This document shows, piece after piece, positions 10,550-22,339 of a DNA stretch of 64,000 nt. The stretch spans positions 2,356,001 through 2,420,000 of the forward strand of contig NW_025408679.1 in NCBI RefSeq assembly GCF_020360975.1. The letters run 5' to 3'. Each line of letters starts with the position of its first letter. Within the stretch, counting starts at the first letter, position 1. The notes beneath the pieces are model-generated. The model was not told the origin of the DNA. It searched no databases and worked only from the letters and a program-made list of their open reading frames with translations. Source of the DNA: Hirsutella rhossiliensis (taxonomy: Eukaryota > Ascomycota > Sordariomycetes > Hypocreales > Ophiocordycipitaceae). The translations under genes and the position numbers were made by a program.

Positions 10550-11442
10550 CTTTTCGCCAGGCAAAAAAACCACCAAAACTTAACTATTTCACTTTCACAC
10601 AACTTGACCAAAATAAAAGTTATTTGCAAATGGTTGCCTGGTGTAAATTTACAATTGATGTATCTATTGGATTTTAGGGCTTTTGACCGGCCTCCTGATC
10701 GTGTGGTGCGCTGAGGTAGTATGGTTTCTTCTCTGACTTCAATAACTGAAGCAGCCTCCGATTCTGGCCCTGACTCCCGAAGAGCTATGGTTCACCACAA
10801 CATGCTTCTTTTCGCTTCCTTTTTCTGGATTGGCTTCTCCAGAGGCTAGAGCCTCGCTCAGAGTCATGAAACGTTTATTGGGATTCGGAATAGCCTTCCT
10901 CTTCTTCTCTTCAGGCGTGCCAGTTCCTCCTCCATGCCAGCAATTCTCGTGACATGCGCCATTAACGTCTGTTGTTGAGTCTCAAAGCCTTTGGCTATCA
11001 CGTTATACCGTCTCCGTGTCTTTGGTGTTTTGTTTAGCCCAAGATCGCGAATCTGGCGGCTGGTTTTGGTGTATCATCCGAGCCAAAATACGGCGCCGGC
11101 TCCGAGTCCTTTTGGGCTGTCATTCCGCCTATCCTCTTGGATTTCTGGGTGCCGTAGAGCTTTGGCTCGCGAAATTGGCCAATGCCAGTAACTCTCCAGC
11201 CGGAGAGTATATTCTTCTTCGTCATTCCCACTTCACGAGCCTTGGCGTAGGCTCTGATGAAATTGACCTTATCCATCGGAGCAGAATCAGTCAGGAAGCG
11301 AACTTTCCAACTCTCGTCGATATGCAGCTTTGGAGGCGTTGAATACTCCATTGTCCAATGGCTGGAGGCCGTGAGAGCAGTGTGCTGGAAGGTAGCAACA
11401 GTAAACGTTGTTCAAAAGCATGTAGCCATCCATTCGTCCTTC
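10550..11442 (-). mobile_element. pogo-family transposon fragment (C-terminal transposase)
   Basis: Minus-strand translation from about 11440 gives the end of a DDE domain (YLPAHCSHGLQPLDNGVF, carrying the third acidic residue), then the conserved tail FIRAYAKAREVGMTKKNI and GWRVTGIGQF, and a coiled C-terminus (MEEELARLKRRRKAIPNPNKR) down to about 10720. It is a different pogo lineage from the copies at 4268 and 48041. The 5' half is missing: the sequence is cut at 11443 by the 215-bp repeat and then the copia element. The outer inverted repeat could not be fixed. Confidence 0.75.
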
Positions 11443-11651
11443 TGATGCGTTTTTGCGTGTCCCTACGCACACTGGGGCGTTGGGCACGGCACCAAGCATC
11501 AAGGACACCGGCTGCCGAACGCACAGCCATGTGAACAGGCAGCCGTGTGAGACAGGCAGCCGTGTGAAACAGGCAGCCGTGTGAACAGGCATCGGTATGT
11601 GGCTGCCTGGTAAACCGGCCGGATCACCTAGATAGTCCGACCTGGCTGCCT
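11443..11651 (-). repeat. 215-bp dispersed repeat with 16-bp internal units, copy 1
   Basis: The reverse complement of this stretch matches 25002-25224 from AGGCAGCCAGGTCGG to ACGCAAAAACGCATCA. Inside are three to five copies of a 16-bp unit (GGCTGCCTGTTCACAC and variants). One end cuts into the pogo fragment and the other abuts the copia LTR at 11652. No inverted terminal repeats or coding potential were seen. Confidence 0.85.
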
Positions 11652-11817
11652 TGTTGACTTGGTATGAGACTGACTTGGTATGAGACATGGACCAAGACAT
11701 GTTTAGGCAGCACTTACAAGTGGTGAGTCACTGGATAGTGGCACGGACGTGCCACTATGTATATATATGTTGAGAGCTGTCAGACAGAATTGAATAGAAG
11801 CAAGTTCAATCGCAACA
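11652..11817 (+). repeat. 5' LTR of copia element (166 bp)
   Basis: Starts TGTTGACTTGG and ends CAATCGCAACA. It contains the promoter-like TATGTATATATATG and a 16-bp tandem duplication that is absent from the 3' LTR. Confidence 0.92.
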
Positions 11818-11987
11818 GGTTATGCACCCGGTTGCTTTTATTTTGCTTCCACTGCACGATTGAACTCGGCATATGAGAACACTTTTTCGTCAAGAATCGA
11901 CGGTTGACAGCAAAGACCCGGCACTATGGGCAAGAAAGACTACAAAGGAACCATCCTTGATGGAAGAGACTCCTTGACAGCTGGAAG

Positions 11988-12374
11988 ATGGATCTTGAAG
12001 ATAACTTGTTGAGTGACGATCTTATGAGCTGCGTCACCGGTATGGCAACAGCGGAATCGTCAGATTTATCAATGCCAGGAGAGAATGCTGCGGACATTAA
12101 AAATGTCTCTCTTGCGAGAATGAAAATACGACAGAGTATTGACCAGATCCACAAGAACTCAGTCAACCATCTCACCGATCCACGAGCAATTTATCAGTCC
12201 CTCGTTAAGCGATACGCGATATCGAACAAAGCAGGGAAGACCTGGCTAGCCTCTGAAAAAGCGAAGGCGAGAGAGGCCATGGATAGCAAAGAAAAGGCAA
12301 ACGCGGTCAGGATCCTGAAGACAGTGGTAGTGAATCTGAGAGATCTACCTACTTGCTTCCGAACACAAAAGTAA
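11988..12374 (+). pseudogene. copia gag remnant
   Basis: A 128-codon frame directly after the 5' LTR and leader shows a gag-like helical segment (IDQIHKNSVNHLTDPRAIYQ) but is much shorter than a normal gag and has no zinc knuckle, consistent with an internal deletion. The protease segment follows within a few bases in another frame. Confidence 0.6.
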
Positions 12375-12375
12375 C

Positions 12376-15300
12376 AGCCCTCCACAATGGTATCTCGACA
12401 GCTGTGCTTCCGTCCATATCACCCCAAGGAAGACCAATTTATCTCAAAGTTGTCCCCTACAAAGACAAGTGTTGAGATTGCAGACGGCTCGAGGTTCGTT
12501 CAAGAGGGAAAGGAGATGTGAGGATCTTTACGTCTCACAGAAAGGAAGAGCAAGGTCGACAATAGTACGTGGGGTGCACTACATCCCGGAGGCGACGAGC
12601 AGCCTGCTATCAGTCGGTGAACTGGAAGACAGGGGAGCATGTATTGTCGTGGACTCTCCGGGGAAGACAGTCACGGTGACAAGAAATCAGGAGGAGGTGC
12701 TGTTTGGCCACAGACATAAAAGGTGTGGCGCTTGAGCCAGACAAGAGGGCACCGAGCCCATACAATCCAAGAAAAGGATGGCGATAACGGGGTAGCGCTG
12801 AAGTCAATCCTGAAGATGCCTGAAAGACTACTACATGCTAGGCTGGGACACCCTGGAAAGCATATGGAGGGCAAACTGAACGCCGTAATGGATGATCTCG
12901 GAGACAACTCATTCTGCCCGTCATTCTGCTCAAGCTGCACCGAGGCCAAAATGACAAGAAAGGTCTCAAGGGAGCCAATGTCTGCGGTGACAGAAAAGCT
13001 AGAGAGAGTCCATATAGATCTTTGGGGGCCAGTTGAGCTATCACTTCAAGGAATGAAGTACATGCTGACAATCACCGATCAGGCTACCGGGCGAGTTTGG
13101 GTTTATTTCTCTAGAGACAAAACGAGAATTACCGACAAGATCAAAGCCTGGGTAGTTGTTGCAGAGGCAGAGTGTCGCGAGTACGGAAAAGGCGAAAAGG
13201 TCAAGGCGATGCGCTTTGATCGCGGAAAGGAATTTCTAAACGAGGCAATGAAGGTATTTTGCACGGGAAGAACTATTCGGATCGAACCAACAGTGGGCTA
13301 CCACCCGAGGGGAATAGTATCTCTGAGAGGAGCATGAGAACCATATCAGAGAGGGGTCTGCTATGCGTCACGAAATGGACCTCCCGGCAGCATACTGGGA
13401 GTTTTCGAATGCAACAGCGGCCTATCTGAGAAATAGGGGAGTTGTCAAGGGAATGGCTAAAAGCCCATGGGAGTTATGGCGTGGAGAGAAGCCAAGATCA
13501 GGGCACTTGAGAGTGTTCGGATGTCCTGCCTGGGTATTTATTCCCAAAGAAAAGAGAACAAAGCTTCTGAAAAGAGCATGGCAAGGAGTTTTTGTTGGAT
13601 ACAAAGAGGAGACAGATAAAATCTATCTAGTCTGGAACCCAGCTGATAAGAAGGTCCACGAGGTTCGATTCGTGGAATTCGATGAGAGCAAGTATATGGA
13701 CAATGAAATCAGCCAAGAATCACAATCGCAGTATGACGATGAGAAGGAAGAGAAAAGGAGCAAGGGAGCTCACTGATGATGACTCTGATGCCGAAGATTC
13801 GGTCGGGGATAGGACTACGGACCAGGAAGCTACAGAAGCTGGGAGGATGCCGGAGAAGCAGCGGATGGGAACCCGACCGACCAAGACACTGCAGATTCGG
13901 AGGAAGAGCTCCAAGGAGACACAATCATTGTCAATACAGGGGAGGCGGATATAACCTCTCCTGAAAGGAGTCTGCCGAAAACAAGATCCCAGATTCGACG
14001 AGAGGCCGTGGCACTCAAAAGAGCAGAGAAGCAGCGAGCAGAGCTGGAATGGCGGCAAAGAGAAGAACAGCGCATGGCAGAACGTCTGAAGAAGCGAGGG
14101 GAGAGTGGCAGGAAGGAAAGAGCCATGGTAGCAAGGACGCTTCTCCAGCCTAATACAGACCTGTACGACTTCGACCCGAAAAAGCTTACCTTCCGACAGG
14201 CGATGGAAGGCAGTGAGAAGGATCAATGGGTAGGAGCTATAGATGAGGAAGTTCAGAATCTCATTCGACGACAGACATTCTCGGAGGAAATCAACGAAGT
14301 TGACGTGCACGGAGAAGAAGTAGTTGATGCCAAGCTTGTGTTTGATCACAAGAAAGACAAAGAAGGAAGATACTACGGTATAAAGCACGTCTAGTCGCGA
14401 GAGGGTTCACACAGAAACACGGGATCAATTACGAGGAAACCTTCGCACCCACGATCCGGCTCGATGCGATGAGGATCATTCTAGCTTTAGCGGCGAAGAA
14501 AGGCTGGAAGGTATACCAGATGGATGCTGTGGCTGCGTTCCTTGCAGCAGACCTAAAGGAAAGGATCTTCATGAAAGTGCCAACTGAGCTCCAGCAATAT
14601 TTCGGGAAATACGTTCAGATCCTGAAGAGTTTGTACGGATTGAAGCAAGCAGCAAGGATGTGGTATTTGCTAATATCAGAATATCTCAAGGAGATTGGTT
14701 TCTCACCGATGACAGTGGATCCGACAATATTCAGACATACAGAGTCGGGGGTAATCATCGGCGTGCACGTGGATGACTTTATGATTACAGGGGGGGACGA
14801 GGTTGCCATTGAACGGGTCAAGGAAAAGCTGAAGGGAAGATTTGAGATGAAAGACCTCGGAGAAGCAGAGAACATTCTCGGAATTCGGATTCAAAGGCAC
14901 AATGGAAAGCTGATGATTGATCAATCACAATTTGCGAAGGAAACCGTGGCAGAATTTCTACGACGACTCAATGAAGCACGCAACCCCATGGAACCTGGAG
15001 CTATACGGAAGCTCGTTGAGGAACCGGACGACCTCTGAACCATGACGAATGGTTGAAATACGTGGAATTGCTCGGAAAGCTGATTTGGCTATGCAATACG
15101 AGGTTCGACATTATATTCGCAGTTAACAGAATGGCATCTTTCACGGTAGAGGCATGCTGGAACCACTGGAAGGCTTTGCTACGAATATTGGGTTATGTCA
15201 GCAGGACTATTCACCACGGTATCACATATGGCGGAAATAATGAGCACGCACAAGGAGTCGAAGGCAGCGATATCGACTATTATTCCATTGACCACAACAT

Positions 15301-15604
15301 CGAAGGGCACGTCGGCTCTGCAGGCCTACAAGATGGGGAAGCGTTCTCTGACACCGACTACGCTACTGATCCAAGGGACCGGAAGAGTATCCTGGGGTTC
15401 GTCTTTATGGTCTACGGAGGCGCCGTCATGACGTATAGCAAGAAGATGAAATCAGTGGCAAGATCTACGACAGAAGCAGAGTATGTTGGGATGGGGAGGC
15501 CACAAAGCTGCCCTCTGGGGACGTCGACTACTTGCAGAACTGGAAGGAAAGGGGAGCAAACAGTGCCATTACTGCTTGGAGATAATAAGGAGCTGTACAG
15601 CTGA
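12376..15604 (+). pseudogene. copia pol: protease, integrase, reverse transcriptase, RNase H
   Basis: Segments in order are: protease with YLDSCASVHIT at about 12390; GAG-pre-integrase LLHARLGHP with zinc ligands near 12830-12950; integrase HIDLWGP and FDRGKEF with a break near 13320; integrase C-terminus WELWRGEKPRSGHLRVFGC; reverse transcriptase 14130-15038, with the catalytic HVDDF motif at about 14770 and LYGLKQAARMW at about 14635; and RNase H near 15330-15480 (FSDTDYA, STTEAEYVGM). At least five frame breaks occur (12735, 13330, 13950-14000, 14395, 15040). The enzymes would copy the element RNA and integrate the cDNA; this copy cannot make an intact polyprotein. Confidence 0.88.
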
Positions 15605-15850
15605 CCCGAGGAGTATCGAACACGTCGAAAATCAAGCATGTTGATATAGCATTTCATCACGTCGTTGATGAGGTCAAGGAAGGAGAATCCAAGTGTACTG
15701 GGTTCCAGGGGAGAATATGCTAGCAGATGGGATGACCAAGCCTCTGCCTAGGAGGCTTTCGAGAGGAACAGGAGGAGGATTGGAATTGGACCCGTACGCT
15801 ATGAATAGCGTTGCCATTGTATTAGTTGAAGTCTGACAGCTCTAGGGGAG

Positions 15851-16000
15851 TGTTGACTTGGTATGAGACATGGACCAAGACATGTTTAGGCAGCACTTAC
15901 AAGTGGTGAGTCACTGGATAGTGGCACGGACGTGCCACTATGTATATATATGTTGAGAGCTGTCAGACAGAATTGAATAGAAGCAAGTTCAATCGCAACA
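15851..16000 (+). repeat. 3' LTR of copia element (150 bp)
   Basis: Matches the 5' LTR base for base over nearly its whole length apart from the missing 16-bp duplication. Confidence 0.92.
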
Positions 16001-16026
16001 AAGTTATTTAAGTATAATTGTGTTAC

Positions 16027-16306
16027 TGTCTAGATGCGGAGGACTTCATTATGTGGGGACATGGGCTCTACTGGCCCTACGCGAGAAGGAGGCTTTATAG
16101 GAGGGTCTCGGAAGACATTCGGACCGGGGTTACACGCCTCCCTTCATTCCTCCCTTCCTTCCTTCTTCTCCTCCTTCCCTCATTCTTCATCTTTTCTCTT
16201 CTCTTCATAGATTACCAATACAACAGTCACAGGCATAGCTCTTTAGCACCTTTGATTCGTATTCTCTATCACCCCTGTGCACAGCACGAATACCCACGAC
16301 CCAACA
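16027..16306 (+). repeat. 5' LTR (280 bp)
   Basis: TG...CA termini; followed immediately by CTGATCAGTGGTT, a likely primer-binding region that also follows the LTR at 3684-3957 on the minus strand. Confidence 0.93.
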
Positions 16307-16373
16307 CTGATCAGTGGTTGAACGTCTGTTTAACCACAGAAAGTTAGGTATCGAAAAGCATCCCCGTTTCCTC

Positions 16374-16522
16374 GAAGAATTCCCTGCGAGACCTATTTCT
16401 ATAGGTTGCACCACAGTCCCGAGAGAGGAAGTTTGCAAGTGGAAGAGAAAGACCCGATTCCTTGAAGAATTCCCTGCGAGACCTATTTCTATAGGTTGCA
16501 CCACAGTCCCGAGAGAGGAAGT
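16374..16522 (+). repeat. tandem duplication in the copia leader, period 90 bp
   Basis: A 59-bp block starting GAAGAATTCCCTGCGAGACC occurs at 16374-16432 and again at 16464-16522 with almost no change. It lies between the LTR and the gag start at 16594, the same place as the unrelated duplication in the copy at 3357-3625. Confidence 0.9.
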
Positions 16523-16593
16523 CTATGCTACACACACGACAAGAACCGACTAGACCAAGCCGGTAGGAAAGCCTTGACATCACAACAATCAAC

Positions 16594-18580
16594 ATGTCAC
16601 AAGGACAAACAGAAGGCATAAGGGTTATACAACCTCAAGAAGATGTACGCCTACGCCAACCTATTTCTGCTCAGGAATTTATGCGCGGAACCGACTTCGC
16701 GGCCGATTTTTCCGCTATAGACCCTCAGCTTCGATTCAAAGATATCTCAGTCGATAATATAACGGAGATACATGCAACCACGTACGCAGCTAAGGCCCTT
16801 AAAGCCTATACTCTTGAGAAGATGTGGGATGATGAAGTCTTCCATGCTTTCCAACAAGACTTTGAAGGATGGACGCTAGACATGTTCCTTATGGTTGAAA
16901 TTTCATACCGGCGGGAGCTCCGCCGGGTTCTCCGCCGAAAGGGAGTATATACTGGGACGAACCACCAGCGAATCGAACGATCCTTGATTAAGCTACTCGA
17001 AGCCGACAGTTTCCCTACTTGGGACCCCGAGGAATTCACAAAACAGATATTTGACGTACGATCAAATGCTTCCTGGCAACAACAAGCCCTCGCAACGCCT
17101 TCTTCCCGAGAGAATATCCAAAATCCGACCCAAGACCAGTCACCAAGGGACCAGCCTACAACCCAAGCCCAGGCTTTGCAACAGCAGCAACAGGTTGTTT
17201 CAAGGACCCCAGAGGCCTCCCGAGCAAGCCCAACAGATGACCCCCCAAGGAACCTTATTCCAAGCCCCATTTTCCCAGGAAAGCTTTCCCCAAGACATCC
17301 CCACTCAACAGACCCAGACGAAGTCTATTCCCCAAGCCCCCTTACTACAGTCATTTCCTTCAAGGCAGACCCAGCCTGACGGGCATCAGCCGTACAAGGC
17401 CCTGCCCCCTCGTTCCGTTCCGAACGAACGGCTTGACCCCGCCGTTTCTGCCCAGTTTCTAAAGACCTTTGACAAAGACCAAAAGTACACAGGCGAGCCC
17501 TACGACCTCCTTGACGATAAGATGAAGATCTTTTTCAACATCTGCTTCCATGCACAGATCCGGGAGACCCAATTCTATGCGGTATTTCTAGGATTCTTAA
17601 CGGACGAGCAGAAACCTTCTACCTTCATTACGTCGATCAAGACGATACATTTGCAATAGCGTATCACAAGGTTAAGACGCATTTCGACACCGATGTTAAC
17701 CATCATCACTATTACACCGACTGGACAACTGCTACCTTCGATAGGGTCCGTAGGGAACATAGTGATAAGACCCTACATCAGGTTCTTCAGCTGCTACTTG
17801 ATAAGCTACAGCTTTGCCAGAGGGGCCCTAGGCCCTGAGTATCGAGGGGAGGATAATTTACGTACTACAGTTATCCGAGCCTGCCGAGGAGTCATAGAAC
17901 TTGAACACGCATTGTTCAAGCCTGCCCGCGTGTGCGAAGAGCTTTTTGCTGATTTACGGTCTTCAATCGAGACCTCTATCAGTAGACAAGCTATATATAC
18001 AACCTCGACGGACAGCTACTACATGGACCGACGGTACAATCAGTACGGTAGGAACCGCGGATATTCCTCTTTTCGGCCCCGAGGGAACCCACAAGGTAGC
18101 CGAGATCAGAAACGACAGTGGACGAAGAAGTGCTTCGTTTGTGGAAAGCCAGAATGTTGGTCAACGAGGCATTCCGACGAAGAAAGACGTAAGTCACGAA
18201 GCCAGTATATCTCACAATGCCACTTCAGTGGGTCTACGGCCACAGCTACGGACTACGCTGCCTACCTCACGGAATATGAAGGAGCCGATACGGACGAGGA
18301 AGCCGACTTTGACCCTAGTGACCCGTTTGACGACGAAGACGAAGACCAGTTGCAGGACGTAACGCAGTTCCTTACAGACCAGGCTTTCTTGCACCAAGTC
18401 ACCGGAGAAGACATCTACGCCGATAATGCCCCAAAGACCCCATCCAACCAGTTCCTTATTGAGGACCGGTATGCAGGACGCTTCAAGGCATCCTTCCAGA
18501 TACCGGTGCAGCCAACGTCTCGACTGTCGGTATGCAACAGTATCTTGCGCTGCAGCGGGAAGATCCTTCCGTTGCTATAG
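16594..18580 (+). pseudogene. copia gag, frameshifted
   Basis: The ATG at 16594 opens 261 codons of gag N-terminus, with a Pro/Gln-rich stretch; the protein then continues in other frames (17380-17660 with GEPYDLLDDKMK, then 17693-18580). The zinc knuckle CFVCGKPECWSTRH at about 18130 has the C-x2-C-x4-C-x4-H order also seen in the copy at 1559-3252. Acidic repeats follow. At least two frame breaks. Confidence 0.82.
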
Positions 18581-21500
18581 ATAAATCGACAGCCGGAAGA
18601 GCTTCCATCACGTTCGGAAAAGGAGAGTCAACATCGTCTATAGGGAATGTTAACGTACGAACAGCTATTGGACAGATCGACTTCCAGGTCCTCAACGCTC
18701 CGACCCCTTTGCTTTGCCTTGCAGACATGGATAGGCTGCACGTCTATTTCAATAATACCACAGACGAACTTATCCAAGGCGAGACCCGCATCCCTATTAT
18801 ACGCAAATGGGGACATCCTTGGTTTCATCTTAGCAAGCAAGAACAGAGCCTTTTTCTTACAGAAGGGGAACTACGTCGCCTACATCGCCGTTTCGGGCAC
18901 CCCGCTACAGATCGCCTATTCAAGCTGCTAACCCGGGCCGGCCACGAAGTCGAACAGCAACGGCTAGAGGAAATCGGCAAATTCTGTCATCACTGCCAAC
19001 TACACGGACGAGAGCCTCGTAGGTTTAAATTCAGCCTAAAAGATGACCATGAATTCAACTATGAAATTCTTGTCGATGTGATGTACTTAATTAGCCGCCC
19101 TGTCTTACATGTCGTCGATTCTGCTACTGCTTTCCACGGGCTAGGTTCCTGAAGTCCCTATCAACAAAGGACACTTGGGAAGCCCTCCGCTGCTTATGGA
19201 TCGATACGTACCAAGGACCCCCGGACGTTGTTACCCACGATGCAGGTACGAACTTCGCCTCAACGGAATTTCAAACCGAGGCCAAGATGCTAGGGATTAC
19301 CTGTAAGGAAGTCCCTATTGAAGCCCATTGGTCTATCGGCAAGGTTGAACGGTACCACGGCCCTTTGCGACGAGCGTTTGAGATTATGTACGCAGAGCTC
19401 TCAAGCCAGGCAGACGCAGATTCGATCCTCCAGATGGCCGTTAAAGCAGTCAACGATACCGCCGGACCAGACGGACTTGTACCTACCCTTCTTGTCTTCG
19501 GGCTTACCGAATCACCGCCGATTCGCCGCCGAATCCTCGGTAATCCGACGCGGTGAGGTCGTACGCAAAGCTATGAAGGAACTACGCAAGTTTATGGCCA
19601 ACCGGGACGTTAAAGAGGCCCTAGGCACACGCAATGGTCCAACAACTATTGACGTTCTAAACCTCAAGTTGCAAAGCGAGGTATGCGTTTGGCGGGAGAA
19701 GGTTGGCTGGCGAGGCCCTATAAGGTTATAAGTATAAAAGACCATGATATCACGGTTGATATGGTTAACGGACCAACGACCTTCCGATCAACTGTCGTGA
19801 AGCCGTACTATAAGGACGATAACTCCCTGCTGCCCCGGCACGGACGAACAACCTCGGAAGAGAGGACGCCCGCTTAGATCGACGAATGCACCCGCAGCTC
19901 AGACAACGGAGCCCGCAGCCCAGACAGCCGTAAAGCCGCCCACAGGACCACGCAAGCGAGGTCGACCCCGGGATCGAAAATAAGAAGCATAGCTTGTACA
20001 ACGCCCAGACCTTCCTACAGAAACGGAAATGGACGATATTGCCCTTGCCATTAAGCTTCGAGACGACGGCGTCATTACAACGCCAGGTGCCCCGTTTGAA
20101 CAGTCCGATCAAAAGGAAATCAATGACCTCATCGGAAGGGGGTATTTACCTTCGAGTTATTCGACCCGACCAAGCATCGAGGAACACGGATTTTCAAGTC
20201 ACGATTAGTCCGAGAAGTTAAAGGAAAGTATATAAAGCCGTACGAAAAGTCTCGCCTCGTAGTCCAAGGCTATAACGACGACGAGAAGAACACTCTTTGA
20301 CCCAATCGCCTACCATCCAGCGGGCTAGTCAAAGACTAATCATAGCCCTTGCCCCAACGCTCCTTACGTCCGGTATGTCCCTCGAACTAAGGGATATATC
20401 ACAAGCCTATACGCATTCAACGACAGGACTTGCACGCCTAGTCCTAACCTATCTTCCCATCGAACTACAGGATAAGTACCCAAAGGGACTATCATCCGGA
20501 TCGTCCGCCCTCTTTATGGCATTGCAGAAGCAGGCCTACATTGGTTCGCAACATACCACAAGCATCATAGGGAGCAGCTACGGATGTCGACTTCAACGTT
20601 CGACCCATGCCTCCTTATAACGAACACGGACCCCAACCAAGCGTTTGGCATAGTGGGCATGCAGACGGATACACCCTGATCCTCGGAACAGCAGGCTTTT
20701 CTGTACACGAAGAAAACAAGATACAAGAAGCTAAGTTTATCGCCAAGCCAAAGACAAAGCTTTTAATTTCTTCGGCCCTAGACTTCAACGGCTGTACGCT
20801 TGCACTAGACGAAAAGGTCGAATTCACCTTAAGCAGAAGGGACAAGCTAAGAAAATCGCCCTTATTAACGTGGAAGCTTCTGATCGTATGCAAAAGTACA
20901 TGGAACAACGCGCCCGAGGAGCCTATATCGCCTCAATCTGCCAGCCAGAAGCTACGTGTGATATGTCAACCGCGGCACAGGTCCAACAGCCCACAGACAC
21001 GGACTGCATCACCTCAACAAAAGACTCAAATGGCAACAGGACAACCTACAAAGAGGATCCAATACGTGCCCCTAGACCTACAGACAGCTAAACTAATGGT
21101 CTTTACGGATGGATCATTTGCCAACAACAAGGACCTCTCATCACAAATCGGCTTTCTTGTTATGCTTGTTAACGAAAACAAGAAAGCTCCGAGGATGTTC
21201 CTTCTTTTAACATTAACGGCAATTTGATCCATTGGAGCTCTACGAAGTGCAAGAGGGTAACCTGAAGTGTGCTTGCCTCCGAGATCTACGGCATGACCGA
21301 CGGATTTGACATCAGCCTTGCTATTGCAACGACCCTAAGAATGATCACCGACCGACTGAATCTCCTCCAATCCCCTTATCGTCTGCGTAGACTCTTATTC
21401 CCTTTACGAATGCATTGTCAAGCTCGGCACAACAAAGGAAAAGCGTCTTATGATTGACATTATGGCTCTACGGCAGTCATATGAGAGACGGGAGATATTA

Positions 21501-21638
21501 GAAGTCCGATGGATCAACGGCAACGACAACCCAGCTGATGCAATGACGAAGGCGTCACCAAACAAGGCCCTTGAGCGCTTCATCTCGACTAACCAGCTGA
21601 CTATCCGGGTAGAAGGGTCAGTCCATAGGCCAGTGTGA
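18490..21638 (+). pseudogene. copia pol: protease to RNase H, heavily frameshifted
   Basis: The protease motif DTGAANVS is at about 18500 and leads into a 206-codon frame with the GAG-pre-integrase zinc region (LRRLHRRFGHPAT, FCHHCQ). The integrase core continues at 19140-19560 (DAGTNF, IEAHWSIGKVER). Reverse transcriptase is degraded at 20200-20620 (RDISQAYTHS, TYLPIEL). RNase H pieces are at 21080-21150 (VFTDGSFANNKDLSSQIGF) and 21470-21600 (VRWINGNDNPADAMTK). Many frame breaks; inactive. Confidence 0.85.
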
Positions 21639-21742
21639 AACAGAGCGTCTCCTTGCCTTTTGACTTCTTTCCTTCCTGGCCACTAGATTATCAACCAGCT
21701 ATATTGTTACCTTTGTCTTTCCTTGAAAGAAAAAGTTGCTAG

Positions 21743-22026
21743 TGTCTAGATGCGGAGGACTTCATTATGTGGGGACATGGGCTCTACTGGCCCTACGCGA
21801 GAAGGAGGCTTTATAGGAGGGTCTCGGAAGACATTCGGACCGGGGTTACACGCCTCCTTCATTCCTCCCTTCCTTCCTTCTTCTCCTCCTTCCCCTCATT
21901 CTTCTTCATCTTTTTCTCTTCTCTTCATAGATTACCAATACAACAGTCACAGGCATAGCTCTTTAGCACCTTTGATTCGTATTCTCTATCACCCCTGTGC
22001 ACAGCACGAATACCCACGACCCAACA
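21743..22026 (+). repeat. 3' LTR (284 bp)
   Basis: Nearly identical to the 5' LTR at 16027-16306 and the solo LTR at 6276-6556. Confidence 0.93.
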
Positions 22027-22339
22027 GAAGGGGCTATTTATACAGGAGGCCTTAGGGAGTTCTGGACACCTCCTGGGTACGGGGCTCTACCCATGCATAC
22101 TTGGCTGTGCCCACGCATAAAGGGGTTGCCTTCCTTACTCAGGAAGTCCTCATGCGTTCCTGCTACATGGGCCAGGAATCCCCTCTCCGGGTCCCTCCCT
22201 AACAGGGCTGCCCTGGTCCACCGACAGAAGGATATCAAAAGGCTTTAGTGAATCGGTAAGGGCATGGCCAACAGTGCCAATTTTCAATATATATTTAAAA
22301 CAACCAATGGAATCGGCGATACGCCCCTGCAGGCCCTCG
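22027..22339. other. no gene recognised between copia LTR and bZIP gene
   Basis: No supportable ORF or repeat. It would include the 3' untranslated region of the bZIP gene on the minus strand. Confidence 0.4.

Larger units (their letters stand above)
11652..16000 (+). mobile_element. Ty1/copia retrotransposon with both LTRs
   Basis: LTRs are 11652-11817 and 15851-16000, both TGTTGACTTGG...CAATCGCAACA. The 5' LTR has a 16-bp internal duplication (TGACTTGGTATGAGAC twice) and is otherwise nearly identical. A purine-rich tract (TCTAGGGGAG) precedes the 3' LTR. Internal order is gag remnant, protease, integrase, reverse transcriptase, RNase H. The 5-bp flanks differ (TGCCT against AAGTT), so no target duplication is visible. 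Frameshifts and a shortened gag make it non-autonomous. Confidence 0.93.
16027..22026 (+). mobile_element. Ty1/copia retrotransposon, 6.0 kb, both LTRs
   Basis: LTRs are 16027-16306 and 21743-22026, TGTCTAGATGCGG...CGACCCAACA, nearly identical except for small indels in a pyrimidine tract. A purine-rich tract (TTGAAAGAAAAAG) lies before the 3' LTR. The internal region encodes gag, protease, integrase, RT and RNase H, all frame-broken. Flanking bases (GTTAC and GAAGG) do not match, so there is no target duplication. It begins only 26 bp after the previous copia element. The same LTR occurs alone at 6276-6556. Confidence 0.93.

Noticed and set aside
6276..22026. ORFs of 60-110 codons inside the copia LTRs (for example 6283-6582, 16018-16347, 21750-22055)
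   Set aside because: They recur only because the LTR recurs, have no domain, and run out of the LTR into unrelated flanks.
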